Source of the DNA: Sulfobacillus acidophilus
Lineage (GTDB): Bacteria > Bacillota > Sulfobacillia > Sulfobacillales > Sulfobacillaceae
NCBI GenBank assembly: GCA_003023745.1
Contig: PXYV01000037.1
Coordinates: 1-35,869 of the forward strand
DNA: 35,869 nt
Direction: 5' to 3'
Shown: one piece after another, positions 1 to 7,923 of the stretch
Position numbering within the stretch: the stretch's first letter is position 1
How the letters are laid out: the number at the start of each line of letters is the position of its first letter
The notes under the pieces: model-generated
What the model was told of the DNA's origin: nothing
Database searches by the model: none
What the model saw: the letters and a program-made list of their open reading frames with translations, nothing else
Program-made: the position numbers and the translations under genes

Positions 1-76
1 TTGCGAGCCGCTCGACTTGCATGTATTAAGCACGCCGCCAGCGTTCGTCCTGAGCCAGGATCAAACTCTCCATGAC
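1..76 (-). rRNA. 16S ribosomal RNA, 5' end only (gene continues off the left edge)
   Basis: The reverse complement carries the universal 16S 5' signature AGAGTTTGATCCTGGCTCAG, followed by the conserved GACGAACGCTGGCGGCG and ATACATGCAAGTCGAGCG blocks. The 5' end is placed at about 76 by analogy with E. coli, where the A of AGAGTTTGATC is nucleotide 8; the true processed end may differ by several bases. Only the first 76 nt are in the window, so nothing can be said about 23S, 5S or tRNA genes. An rRNA operon downstream of lysS matches the Bacillus layout. Confidence 0.97.
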
Positions 77-167
77 TCGTCCGCTACTGTACTGCTCTCG
101 TCTTGGCGTTCATGTGGCATGATGATATAGTTTTCAAGGACCGGCACTGTCTCGCGACAGCTTTGTT

Positions 168-196
168 ATCATAGCACCGCCAAATCACAAAATCAA
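168..196 (-). promoter_or_regulatory. rRNA operon promoter and leader
   Basis: On the minus strand TTGATT (191-196) and TATGAT (168-173) are separated by exactly 17 bp, a good sigma-A-type promoter about 90 nt upstream of the 16S 5' end. The leader between them contains a 5-bp hairpin (CTGTC/GACAG, 147-160) and the sequence CTTGAAAACTATAT, which resembles the processing and antitermination leaders of Firmicutes rrn operons. The start site itself is inferred. Confidence 0.75.
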
Positions 197-212
197 GCCA
201 TCCGACTCAAAA

Positions 213-1358
213 TTACTGAAGGAAATCCCATATCTTCGGGTCCTCAATCCCTAAGCGCCATAAGGCAACGCCACGCAGTTCATATCCGGAAACCAATTGA
301 ATCTTGCTCAATAATCCACTCGTGTTGTCAAACCACACCGAATGCAATTGTCCGTCTTGCATGTACACAAAATGGTTGGCATTGGGCGACGCTCCGTACT
401 GGTGGGCCAACGCTTCCGCTTGACTATAGGTCAGGGCTGCCGCCGGTCCATTGCCAGACCAGTCATAGCCATATCCGGGAATGCCTAAAATCACTTTAGA
501 GGGCGGTACAACGGCAATCGTGTAGTCCAAAACCTCTTTCACCCAAGTCGGCGATGCAATCGGGCCCGGACTGCCATCAGCATAATGCTCGTCATAGGCC
601 ATGATCATCAGCAAATTGGCCGATTGCCCCAAAGCTCGGTAGTTATACGCGCCTGTCCAACTGTTATCCGGTTGACTCGATGTTTCCGCCGGCAGTGATA
701 ATGTCACATAGTATCCGTGCCGATGAAAGGTATTGGATAACTCTTGCACAAAGGTTGTAAAGTGCTGACGCTCTTGCGGGGCGATCCCTTCCCAGTCCAA
801 GTTGACGCCATTGTAACCGTTGGACTCCACCAATGTCAGCATATTGTTCACGGCGCGGGCGCGGGCCACGGGTGAGTTGAGCAGCGGGCCAAACACCGAT
901 TGGCCCGCCATGTTTTGAACCAGAGCAAACGTCCATAGATGATGCTGTTCCGCTAACTGCAACACGGCGGGATCCGTCGCGCCCGTTATCGACCCATTGG
1001 CATTAATTTGATACCAAAATGGAATAATCCCTGTCAACACCGCTAGATAGTGCTTGAGCATGGCCACCGGAGCCGGTTCGTTATCCGGGTCATAGAAATA
1101 TCCCAGAACCATCCCAGACGGCAACGGCGGTAGCGAAACGACCGCATGGTTGGCACGCGCTGGCGATCGCACCACCTGATGAACGCGGACGCGAACCGTG
1201 CCGCCACCATCTCCTAACAACGCCCGATCCAGGCTCCATACCACCGGTTTCCACAGCCTAACCGAGAAGACCACCACCATCATGAGCACTACGGGCAAAA
1301 GAACCCATCGCAGCCGGACAACTCGTCCCCTCTCTACCCAAACCTTCTCTAATCCCAC
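213..1358 (-). CDS. Membrane-anchored glycoside hydrolase family 18 protein
   Basis: This is a GH18-type TIM-barrel hydrolase of 381 residues. The catalytic strand is visible as NGVNLDWEG at about residues 183-191, matching the family DxxDxDxE pattern with Asp188 and the acid/base Glu190. Further along are the family-like segments LLMIMAYDEHY and ILGIPGYGYDW. A single N-terminal membrane segment (about residues 16-36, preceded by Arg residues) probably anchors the enzyme with the catalytic domain outside the cell. I chose the GTG at 1358 because GGAGGG sits at a normal distance upstream; an earlier in-frame ATG at 1421 lacks such a site. Related Firmicutes proteins act on peptidoglycan in the spore cortex (YaaH type) or on chitin; the substrate here is unknown. 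It is the last gene of the minus-strand cluster, 63 bp after the permease, and the rRNA promoter follows it. Confidence 0.85.
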   Translation of the reverse strand: MGLEKVWVERGRVVRLRWVLLPVVLMMVVVFSVRLWKPVVWSLDRALLGDGGGTVRVRVHQVVRSPARANHAVVSLPPLPSGMVLGYFYDPDNEPAPVAMLKHYLAVLTGIIPFWYQINANGSITGATDPAVLQLAEQHHLWTFALVQNMAGQSVFGPLLNSPVARARAVNNMLTLVESNGYNGVNLDWEGIAPQERQHFTTFVQELSNTFHRHGYYVTLSLPAETSSQPDNSWTGAYNYRALGQSANLLMIMAYDEHYADGSPGPIASPTWVKEVLDYTIAVVPPSKVILGIPGYGYDWSGNGPAAALTYSQAEALAHQYGASPNANHFVYMQDGQLHSVWFDNTSGLLSKIQLVSGYELRGVALWRLGIEDPKIWDFLQ

Positions 1359-1421
1359 CGGGATCCCTCCGCACACCCAGGATATGCTGGGCAGGCTGAG
1401 GCTAGACCATCGATCGCACAC

Positions 1422-2768
1422 CTAGCGCGGCGTCGAGACCCCCTGTTCGCCCTTGCGACGTTTCTTGAGCCGCGGCACCACTGCTAACACGTAAGCAGTC
1501 ATGACAACCACTATGCCTAAAAAGAAGACGAGCGCCCCGGGAAACCCACTTGGGCCCGTGGGCGTCAATAACGCTTCAACACCCAGTCCCAAAAACAACA
1601 CCGCCACCAAACCGGGCGCCAGCGGATAGCCAAAGACGCGAAAGGACCTCGGGCGCGACGGTTCGCGTCGGCGTAGCGATATGACCAAAATCGACGACAG
1701 CGCATACATCAACGATTCGACTCCGGCACCCGCATTAATCAGGAGCAAATACTGACCGGTTCGATAGACCAAGACCGCCAGCACAAAAGCACAGGCCGCT
1801 AGCAGCATCAATGCATTTTGGGGCACCAACCGCCGATTCAACCGTGCAAACCATACAGGCAACGCCCGTTCCCGAGCCAGCGCATAGACAAAGCGGCTAG
1901 CCGCCAACAGTCCGCCATTAAAGGTGGTCATCGCGGTGGTCAGCGTGATAAATGCCATCCACCAAAAGCCCAACGGCCCTAAGGCCCGCATTCCTACTAA
2001 GAGTTGCGGCACAAAACTATGCACAAGTCCGTGACCGTGCGGAAACGCCACCGTTAACGCCAGAGAAAAAAGCCCAAATGCAATGGCGATGAGCCCCAAT
2101 GCGATAAACATGCCTCTAGGGATCTGCCGGGAATCTTGAAATTCTTCCGCCAGCGGCGTCACCCATTCAAACCCGACAAAGATAAAAATTCCCAGTGCCA
2201 CCGCTTCAAACCAATGGCGACCGAGGTCGAAATAGTGAAACTGCCCGAGGTCAGGTGTCCGTCCCAACGCGATCAAAGAAAACAGAATCAAGGTGCCTAG
2301 CAATACAAATGCATTGCTATCTTGTACGGTTCCGGCCACTTTGATACCCCGCGAATTGCTCCAGGTTACGAGCGCTAACAACACGAAAATCCATAACAGC
2401 GCCGGGATCGCAGGCACCGCCCGAGAAAACGTATGACCTAGCACAAAGGCGTCGGCAGCGATGACGAAGACCACCGTGAGCATATACACCATCGAACTCA
2501 CTAAAGAAAATCGGTCGTTGATGCCCCGCCGAATCCACACCCGAATAGCCGCCGCCGATGGGAAAAGCGCATTCAACTCCGAAAAGTTCGCGCCTGCAAA
2601 CACAATCAAAATCCCGGCTACCAAGATTGCCAACCACGCCGACTGCCCGCCTGCATATTCTGCGACTTCCACCGCTGCTAAAAAGTTCACGGCTGCCGAG
2701 GCCAAACCGGCGCTGGTCGAAACCGCCGTCCGTAGCGGCAACACCCGCGACAATGTGCTTTGTGCCAT
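1422..2768 (-). CDS. APC-superfamily amino-acid permease
   Basis: The 448-residue product is strongly hydrophobic, with about 12 predicted membrane segments, and has the look of the amino acid-polyamine-organocation family. Helix 1 begins near the N-terminus (ASAAVNFLAAVEVAEYAGG), and a loop reads PLAEEFQDSRQIPRG, typical of APC permeases. The likely role is proton-driven uptake of an amino acid or related amine; the substrate cannot be read from sequence. I chose ATG 2768 because GGGGAG lies just upstream and the start overlaps the stop of the preceding SCP2-like gene as TAATG, which indicates translational coupling. A TTG four codons earlier is possible but worse placed. The cytoplasmic C-tail ends in a run of Lys and Arg. 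Family assignment is firm, specificity is not. Confidence 0.88.
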   Translation of the reverse strand: MAQSTLSRVLPLRTAVSTSAGLASAAVNFLAAVEVAEYAGGQSAWLAILVAGILIVFAGANFSELNALFPSAAAIRVWIRRGINDRFSLVSSMVYMLTVVFVIAADAFVLGHTFSRAVPAIPALLWIFVLLALVTWSNSRGIKVAGTVQDSNAFVLLGTLILFSLIALGRTPDLGQFHYFDLGRHWFEAVALGIFIFVGFEWVTPLAEEFQDSRQIPRGMFIALGLIAIAFGLFSLALTVAFPHGHGLVHSFVPQLLVGMRALGPLGFWWMAFITLTTAMTTFNGGLLAASRFVYALARERALPVWFARLNRRLVPQNALMLLAACAFVLAVLVYRTGQYLLLINAGAGVESLMYALSSILVISLRRREPSRPRSFRVFGYPLAPGLVAVLFLGLGVEALLTPTGPSGFPGALVFFLGIVVVMTAYVLAVVPRLKKRRKGEQGVSTPR

Positions 2769-3109
2769 TATTCTCCCCAAATTAAGAGTGTCAAAATGTC
2801 TAACCGCATCACATCGTCCTGCCGCCCTTTTACCATAAGGTCGCCGGCATTGTACGGCTCCGTTGGGGTCATCTGTCCCGAAAACACAGCCGTCAATATT
2901 TCTTCGGATGAGGTAATGAGCAGATCCGGGTTGTCTACAGCACCCGCTCCAACCGATAATTGACCGCTGTCACTGATAATATAATGAGGGAGATGGGTGT
3001 CGTCTGGATCCAACTGAATACGCCGCGTCCAATCGCGATTCATTGCCTGCAGCCGATCGTTATGGTTACATTCATAGGCAAACTGGGTCAAAGCTTCCAG
3101 CAACGTCAT
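2768..3109 (-). CDS. Small SCP2-like (sterol-carrier-type) protein
   Basis: The product is 113 residues. Segments such as YIISDSGQLSVGAGAVDNPD, LLITSSEEILTAVFSGQ and YNAGDLMVKGRQDDVMRL follow the pattern of the SCP2 sterol-binding domain: beta strands, a D-x-x-I/L turn, then a G-x-(L/I)-x-(V/I)-x-G-D strand. In bacteria such single-domain proteins are thought to bind lipids or act as accessory domains; no ligand can be inferred. The start at ATG 3109 overlaps the stop of the upstream gene as ATGA, so a longer in-frame extension upstream is unlikely to be used. Its stop overlaps the permease start, so the gene is locked between the two by overlaps and probably expressed at a matching level. 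Confidence 0.72.
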   Translation of the reverse strand: MTLLEALTQFAYECNHNDRLQAMNRDWTRRIQLDPDDTHLPHYIISDSGQLSVGAGAVDNPDLLITSSEEILTAVFSGQMTPTEPYNAGDLMVKGRQDDVMRLDILTLLIWGE

Positions 3110-4023
3110 GGCCTCGACTCCTGTCGTGATGGTCTCAATGCGATACGCGTGCCCTTTAGATTCGCTTGCCTGACGACCTGTCCCCAATCCGGATGATCGG
3201 ATAAAAAGCCCGTGACAGCCACCAATGCCGCCTCTATTACATTGGTTCCAAAACTTCTGCCCCTCACCACCGGGGTCGTTGTCACCAACAGGCGCACACC
3301 CGCTTCTTCCAAGCGGTCAACATCCCCGCCTGTTGTCGTGTTGGTAATGACCACTTTGTTCGTCAAATCATCCGGCATATAGCGGCGAATATAGTGAAAG
3401 TCTCCCGCGACAATGTCTGCCTGCGCAAAATAGTGCGAAAAACGCGGATCGCTTTGTGTTATTTGGTCTTCTCCCACCGGATACAATTGCTGAAAGGGCA
3501 AGCGCGCCAATTCGGGCAACAACTTACGCGCCAATTCGGCCAGCTCGTCCACAGAACCAATGGGATAGTTGATGCGGCTGGAAAAAATCAGGTCGCCAGC
3601 CACCAACGTATAGCCCAAGGCCTCAAAGGCTTCCGCCATACCAAAGCGATCCATGGCCGAAACCATGAGAACGGTTTGGCTACGCCGGATGATGCCCTCA
3701 TCATGCAACTGCTGAACGAGGTCGCGCTCCAGCGTGTTTTTGACACCACTACCATCGACAACGGGGGTCTTCGTCGCACATTGCGCCAAACGACGGGCGT
3801 CTTCAATCTCGTAGCGCCGATCGCGCACGATAAGATAACGATCGATGCCACCCAGACCAATGGCGTCCACGGTGCCGTCCAACGCGCGAATCATCGCCGC
3901 CGCCCGATCCAAATCCCCATCGGTTCCGCGGCGTGACACAGCGACGCGTTCGCCCAGTATCGTGAGCTCGGCCTCATGGTCGCGTTGATGACTGCCAAGG
4001 CTCACGCTGACAACCTGCTTCAT
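3106..4023 (-). CDS. Conserved protein of the family often labelled quinate 5-dehydrogenase
   Basis: The 305-residue protein begins MKQVVSVSLGSHQRDH and contains an AIGLGGIDRYL segment, VVDGSGVKNTLERDLV and a C-terminal VVITNTTTGGDVDRLEEAG. I recognise this as a Firmicutes family of about 300 residues that databases often call quinate 5-dehydrogenase, from resemblance to shikimate/quinate dehydrogenases. I do not see a clear complete Rossmann glycine motif, so the enzymatic name should be treated as doubtful. I chose ATG 4023 because it overlaps the stop of a 16-codon ORF with a strong ribosome-binding site. A GTG at 4050 in the same frame has no good site. It heads a cluster with the SCP2-like protein (ATGA overlap) and the APC permease. 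Confidence 0.6.
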   Translation of the reverse strand: MKQVVSVSLGSHQRDHEAELTILGERVAVSRRGTDGDLDRAAAMIRALDGTVDAIGLGGIDRYLIVRDRRYEIEDARRLAQCATKTPVVDGSGVKNTLERDLVQQLHDEGIIRRSQTVLMVSAMDRFGMAEAFEALGYTLVAGDLIFSSRINYPIGSVDELAELARKLLPELARLPFQQLYPVGEDQITQSDPRFSHYFAQADIVAGDFHYIRRYMPDDLTNKVVITNTTTGGDVDRLEEAGVRLLVTTTPVVRGRSFGTNVIEAALVAVTGFLSDHPDWGQVVRQANLKGTRIALRPSRQESRP

Positions 4024-4070
4024 GAGATTCGCCGCCGCCCAAGCCTCCACCTCGCACCAAGAAAGCTCAT
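4020..4070 (-). CDS. Basic 16-residue leader ORF, translationally coupled to the next gene
   Basis: ATG 4070 follows GGGGGAGAAGTCGCT, an excellent ribosome-binding site, and encodes MSFLGARWRLGRRRIS before a TGA. That stop overlaps the ATG of the quinate-dehydrogenase-like gene as ATGA. The main gene has no good site of its own, so its translation probably depends on ribosomes ending this short ORF. The peptide has five arginines, three of them consecutive, so it could also act as a leader sensing arginine supply, but no attenuator hairpin is obvious. It is too short to judge by conservation from one sequence. Confidence 0.55.
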   Translation of the reverse strand: MSFLGARWRLGRRRIS

Positions 4071-4196
4071 AGCGACTTCTCCCCCTTTATGTCGGTGCAT
4101 GGATTGTGCCGCCTGCTAGACACCAAGTCGCACTACCGTAGACTTGGGCCAGCCCCCAGATCTCCCGGCGCCTTGTGCACAAGATTGTACACAGCC

Positions 4197-4202
4197 ATTA
4201 TA
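4197..4202 (-). promoter_or_regulatory. Possible -10 element for the 4070-213 gene cluster
   Basis: The reverse complement has a perfect TATAAT in the 164-bp gap between lysS and the leader ORF. A convincing -35 box is missing at 16-18 bp (the best candidates are TAGCCA or AGCCAA), so this is a weak prediction. The start would leave a leader of about 120 nt. Confidence 0.35.
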
Positions 4203-4234
4203 GGCAAAGTCCGTGGGATTGGCTACCTGACGGA

Positions 4235-5707
4235 TTACGCCAATGGCCGCAAGGTCGGGAACAAAATGACATCTCGAATGGACGGACTATCGGTGAGCAG
4301 CATAATCAGTCGATCAATACCCAGTCCCAACCCCCCCGTCGGGGGCATTCCATGCTCAAGAGCCAAAAGAAAATCTTCATCGAGCGGTGGAATTTCGTCA
4401 TTTCCTGCAGCACGCGCCTGTTGTTGTTCCACAAACCGATCCCGCTGATCGAGAGGATCGTTCAGTTCGGAGAAGGCATTGGCCAATTCGCGGCCGGCCA
4501 CGAACAGCTCAAAGCGTTCGGTCAGCATGGGGTTGTTGGGATCCCTTTTTGCTAACGGCGAAATGTCGGCCGGATGATGCCAAAGAAACGTAGGCTGAAC
4601 CAAATCGGGCTCTACCACCGCCCCGACAATCTTGTCCATAATTTGCGATCGATCAGAGGCGCGCTCGACCGTTACCCCCAATCGGCGCGCCAGCGCACGG
4701 GCATCGTCCTGGGTCTTGACGTCGCTCCAGAGAACGCCGGTCTTCTCACACAAACGCTCCACTAAATCAACGCGGGGGTAAGGCGGGGCAAAATCGAGAG
4801 GTTGCCCTTGGTAGACAAGTTCCGTCGTCCCGAACAGATGCTGGGTCAATTCCGCCAACAGTGATTCGGTCAACTCCATCATACCGCGGTAGTCCGTATA
4901 AGCCTGATATAGCTCCAACATAGTAAATTCCGGATTGTGGCGCGTTGAAATCCCTTCATTGCGAAATACGCGCCCGATTTCATAAACGCGGTCCAAACCC
5001 GCCACAATCAAGCGCTTTAAATGCAACTCCAACGCGATCCGCAAATACAGTGGGAGACCAAGCGCGTTGTGATACGTCTGAAATGGACGTGCCTCCGTCC
5101 CTCCGGCAATGGTCTGCAACACCGGCGTTTCAACCTCAATAAAACTTCGACCCAAAAGAAATTGACGGATAAACGCCAGAGTCTGGGCCCGGATCATAAA
5201 TACCTGCCGCACGTCAGGATTGGCAATCAAATCCAAGTAGCGTTGGCGATAGCGCAAGTCCACGTTGGCGAGACCATGGCGCTTGTCCGGCAAATCACGC
5301 AAACTCTTGGCCAAGACTGTGACCGTCTGCGCCTTCACCGTAATCTCTTGCCGGCGGGTTTTAAACACCTCGCCCTGGATTCCCACGAAATCGCCAAGAT
5401 CCAAGTTGTCCAACAGATTAAAGGCAGCGGGTCCCAACACATCCTCGCGCCAATGGGTTTGAATCCGTCCGGCCGTATCCAAAATATCCAAGAACGCCGC
5501 GCGTCCATGACGGCGCATTGCCACAATCCGCCCCGCCACCGAAACCTCACGGCCGTCATACTGTTCAAAATCCTCGACGATATCCCGACTCAACGCCGTT
5601 ACCTCAAAGCGAGTGGTAAGAAAAGGATCAATGTCCGCTTCACGCAGGCGCCGAAGTTTGGCAATTCTTACCTCTCGCGGATCAAAACGTTCCTCCTGCT
5701 CGCCCAC
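4235..5707 (-). CDS. lysS: Lysyl-tRNA synthetase, class II
   Basis: The enzyme charges tRNA-Lys with lysine in the cytoplasm. The 490-residue product matches the normal class II LysRS length. An N-terminal OB-fold anticodon-binding domain (VSVAGRIVAMRRHGRAAFLD, about residues 55-75) is followed by the class II catalytic core. Motif 1 is around FIEVETPVLQTIAGGTEARP, motif 2 is VFRNEGISTRHNPEFTMLE and motif 3 is GGLGLGIDRLIMLL near the C-terminus. Translation starts at GTG 5707, with GGAGGG just upstream. It is the last gene of the dusB-HTH-greA-lysS run and lies 25 bp after greA. No T-box leader is present, consistent with expression from upstream promoters. Confidence 0.98.
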   Translation of the reverse strand: MGEQEERFDPREVRIAKLRRLREADIDPFLTTRFEVTALSRDIVEDFEQYDGREVSVAGRIVAMRRHGRAAFLDILDTAGRIQTHWREDVLGPAAFNLLDNLDLGDFVGIQGEVFKTRRQEITVKAQTVTVLAKSLRDLPDKRHGLANVDLRYRQRYLDLIANPDVRQVFMIRAQTLAFIRQFLLGRSFIEVETPVLQTIAGGTEARPFQTYHNALGLPLYLRIALELHLKRLIVAGLDRVYEIGRVFRNEGISTRHNPEFTMLELYQAYTDYRGMMELTESLLAELTQHLFGTTELVYQGQPLDFAPPYPRVDLVERLCEKTGVLWSDVKTQDDARALARRLGVTVERASDRSQIMDKIVGAVVEPDLVQPTFLWHHPADISPLAKRDPNNPMLTERFELFVAGRELANAFSELNDPLDQRDRFVEQQQARAAGNDEIPPLDEDFLLALEHGMPPTGGLGLGIDRLIMLLTDSPSIRDVILFPTLRPLA

Positions 5708-5732
5708 GCCAGCCCTCCACCTGCATCTTTAG

Positions 5733-6206
5733 TTATGAGATCTTAAGTACTTCAAGGCGAATTTTTCCAACGGGCGCGCTGACCTCGACCTGGTCACCCA
5801 CCTTGGCCCGCAGCAAAGCCTTGCCAACCGGCGACTCGGTAGAAATCTTGTTTTTGATGGGATCCGCTTCGGTGGCACCGACAATAATGTAGTCCTCTTC
5901 CAGATTTTCTTCCAGGTCCCTCACCGTCACCCGCGATCCAATGTGTACGACAGTCGGATCTTCGTTGACGGCATCAACCACCCGCGCTTGACGCAACATC
6001 TGTTCTAGCGTTTGGATGCGCCCCTCAATAAAGGCCTGCTCATTCTTAGCATCCTCGTACTCGGAATTCTCCGATATGTCTCCAAACTCCCGTGCCGTTT
6101 TAATCCGTTCCGCCACTTCCCGACGTTTCACCGTTGTCAAATGTTCTAATTCTGCTTCCAATTTCTTCAAGCCTTCCGGTGACACCAGCAATTCCTTATC
6201 TGGCAT
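5733..6206 (-). CDS. greA: Transcription elongation factor GreA
   Basis: GreA binds in the secondary channel of RNA polymerase and stimulates cleavage of backtracked RNA. The 157-residue length is standard. The N-terminal coiled coil ([20 protein letters not shown]) ends in the tip [15 protein letters not shown], with the acidic residues that reach the active site. The C-terminal FKBP-like domain includes [21 protein letters not shown] 6206 follows GAGAGGGAT. It lies upstream of lysS and 86 bp downstream of the HTH regulator; that gap has an inverted repeat and a possible promoter. Confidence 0.98.
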   Translation of the reverse strand: MPDKELLVSPEGLKKLEAELEHLTTVKRREVAERIKTAREFGDISENSEYEDAKNEQAFIEGRIQTLEQMLRQARVVDAVNEDPTVVHIGSRVTVRDLEENLEEDYIIVGATEADPIKNKISTESPVGKALLRAKVGDQVEVSAPVGKIRLEVLKIS

Positions 6207-6236
6207 TGGATATCCCTCTCTTTACACTAACCGTCT

Positions 6237-6268
6237 TGACAAATGCCCTAACAACATGGCGTTTGTCA
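6237..6268 (-). repeat. Imperfect inverted repeat in the greA leader
   Basis: TGACAAA and TTTGTCA arms, continued by GCC/GGC after one mismatch, flank a 10-nt loop. It lies between the HTH gene and greA at the predicted start of the greA transcript. It could be an operator or an RNA stem-loop. No T-run follows on either strand, so it is not a standard terminator. Confidence 0.5.
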
Positions 6269-6296
6269 GTATGATCAGCACCCTATCAACTGTCAC
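6268..6296 (-). promoter_or_regulatory. Possible greA-lysS promoter
   Basis: On the minus strand GTGACA (6291-6296) and CATACT (6268-6273) are 17 bp apart, with five and four matches to the sigma-A consensus boxes. The -35 box overlaps the 3' end of the HTH gene. The prediction is moderate and rests on spacing and box similarity only. Confidence 0.4.
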
Positions 6297-6850
6297 AGCA
6301 TTCCGGGCGAGGCTGCCGATCCGCGCAACTGCACTTCCTTAATGATGGATTCTAACACGTTGACCTCGACTACAACATCCCGGTACAGCGGTGTTTCACC
6401 TAAAACCAGCGGAATGACGGCATGAACGCCCAAGAGCGCCGTCAACAGGCGCACCCGCGCATTGGATGCCATCAAGATCACCGTATCGTATGAACGAACC
6501 TTTTGCGCCAGCCGAAAGATCTCGTTTACCAACTCCACGCCGTTGCGCGACTGGGCAAAATGGCGACGTTCTTGGTCGGTCATCAGCCACACGAAATCCA
6601 CGCCCAGTCTTTCGCACAGTCTAGACAATTCCTCCTTATTGGCGACCGGCATGCCAATGACGGCAATTGACCGACCTCGCCGCACCTCTCCCAATGTTTC
6701 CAAGCGCGAGACAAACGTGCGGTCCAATCCGAATTGCGCCGACACCTCCGTTTGCGAAAGACCCTTGGCGCGCGCCTCAAAAATTTCTTCAACCATCGTG
6801 TGGATTTTTTGCAGGCTGATCAACTTGTCGCCGATGCGGACTAGGTCCAT
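6293..6850 (-). CDS. Helix-turn-helix DNA-binding protein of unknown target
   Basis: The product is 185 residues. Residues about 30-55 (AKGLSQTEVSAQFGLDRTFV, continuing SRLETLG) form a clear XRE/Cro-type helix-turn-helix. The rest (AVIGMPVANKEEL, FVWLMTDQERRH, YDTVILMASNARVRLL, AVIPLVLGETPLY) reads like an alpha/beta domain with alternating strands and helices, perhaps for sensing a ligand; I do not recognise that part. The start at ATG 6850 overlaps the dusB stop by 10 bp, so it is co-translated with dusB. In Bacillus a small XRE-type gene, yazB, sits next to dusB in the same superoperon. This protein may be its larger counterpart, but that is inference from position. Confidence 0.75.
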   Translation of the reverse strand: MDLVRIGDKLISLQKIHTMVEEIFEARAKGLSQTEVSAQFGLDRTFVSRLETLGEVRRGRSIAVIGMPVANKEELSRLCERLGVDFVWLMTDQERRHFAQSRNGVELVNEIFRLAQKVRSYDTVILMASNARVRLLTALLGVHAVIPLVLGETPLYRDVVVEVNVLESIIKEVQLRGSAASPGML

Positions 6851-7827
6851 GACAATTCCTCATTGCGAGCATGGTCCAACCACTCCTCCACCAAGGCCTG
6901 CGCTTCGTCCTTGGTTCTCAGCGTCTGGGCCCGCCGACGGTATTCGGCTGACCGAGGTGTCCCCTTAAGATACCAGCCTAACTGCTTTCGCATTTCAGGA
7001 ATAGCCACTGCCTCGCCCTTAATCGTGACCATGCGCTCCAAATGCCACAACCCCATTTGCGCCCGGTCCCGAGCAGTCGGCGGCGGAAGTTCTTGGCCCG
7101 TTTGCAAATAGTGGGCAATACGCCGAAAGATCCAGGGATCACCAAACGACGCGCGGCCCACCATAACCGCGTCCGCGCCGGTTGTTTCCAACATGCGCGC
7201 CGCATCTTCCGGCGTTTGAACGTCGCCATTACCAATCAACGGAATGGCAATGCGCTCACGCACCTGACGGATAAAACGCCAATCCGCAGGCCTCACATAC
7301 TGATCGGATCGCGTGCGCGCATGCAGCGCGATCGCTTGCACGCCCACAGCCTCAAATCGCTCGGCCAAGCGTGGCGCGGTAATCGCGTCGTGATCCCACC
7401 CCGCACGCATTTTTACCGTCACAGGCACTGACACCGCTTCAACGACCGCTTTGACGACACGCACCGCGGCTTCTTCGTCATTGAGCAACGCAGACCCGTC
7501 ACCGTTGTTCACCACCTTGCGCACTGGACAGCCCATGTTAATATCGACGACATCGGCGCCGTGCCGCTCGGCTTCTCGTGCGGCCTGTGCCATCAGGTCC
7601 GGATCACTGCCCGCAATCTGGATCCCAACCGGTGTTTCCCCGGGATCAAGCTCCATCAGCCAAGTACTCTTCGCACTATGATAGGCCAGGGCCTTAGCGT
7701 TTATCATTTCGGTCGTACAGAGGGTAGCGCCTTGGCTTCGCGCGATGGCACGAAACGCGCGGTTGGACACGCCTGCCATAGGGGCGAGCAAAATCGGCGG
7801 ATCAATCACAATGTCGCCAATTTTCAT
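6841..7827 (-). CDS. dusB: tRNA-dihydrouridine synthase
   Basis: This FMN- and NADPH-dependent enzyme reduces specific uridines in tRNA to dihydrouridine. The 328-residue product has the FMN-binding start LLAPMAGVSNRAFRAIA and the catalytic-cysteine motif DINMGCPVRKVVNNGDGSAL. The FMN-phosphate side is visible as IALHARTRSDQY, IGNGDVQTPEDA and GADAVMVGRASFGDPWIF, and the C-terminal helical tRNA-binding domain follows. ATG 7827 follows GAGAGGG. It leads the run with the HTH gene, greA and lysS, and has a candidate promoter in the 96-bp gap upstream. Confidence 0.97.
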   Translation of the reverse strand: MKIGDIVIDPPILLAPMAGVSNRAFRAIARSQGATLCTTEMINAKALAYHSAKSTWLMELDPGETPVGIQIAGSDPDLMAQAAREAERHGADVVDINMGCPVRKVVNNGDGSALLNDEEAAVRVVKAVVEAVSVPVTVKMRAGWDHDAITAPRLAERFEAVGVQAIALHARTRSDQYVRPADWRFIRQVRERIAIPLIGNGDVQTPEDAARMLETTGADAVMVGRASFGDPWIFRRIAHYLQTGQELPPPTARDRAQMGLWHLERMVTIKGEAVAIPEMRKQLGWYLKGTPRSAEYRRRAQTLRTKDEAQALVEEWLDHARNEELSWT

Positions 7828-7860
7828 AGCCTACCCTCTCCTCTCAAAATTTGCCTAAAC

Positions 7861-7869
7861 ATTGTACCA
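7861..7869 (-). promoter_or_regulatory. Extended -10 element upstream of dusB
   Basis: The minus strand reads TGGTACAAT, an extended -10 (TGnTACAAT), 34 bp before the dusB start codon. There is no convincing -35 box, which is acceptable for extended -10 promoters. It would drive dusB, the HTH gene and possibly greA-lysS. Confidence 0.5.
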
Positions 7870-7875
7870 CACATC

Positions 7876-7917
7876 CTGCGGCTTCATGCAGGGCCAAAGC
7901 CGGCCCAATTGCCGCAG
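7876..7917 (-). terminator. Nested stem-loop between the 7924-9201 gene and dusB
   Basis: A 7-bp outer stem (CTGCGGC/GCCGCAG) encloses a 5-bp inner stem (GGGCC/GGCCC). It lies 6 bp after the stop codon of the upstream gene and just before the dusB promoter candidate. No U-run follows, so it may be a weak or factor-dependent terminator, or an mRNA 3'-end stabiliser. Confidence 0.4.
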
Positions 7918-7923
7918 GCCAGA

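Noticed and set aside
5708..5732. T-box leader for lysS
   Set aside because: The gap to greA is only 25 bp and there is no T-box sequence; lysS is read from upstream promoters.
5021..5746. 241-codon plus-strand frame opposite lysS
   Set aside because: It is antisense to a clear lysyl-tRNA synthetase gene and has no protein-like motifs.
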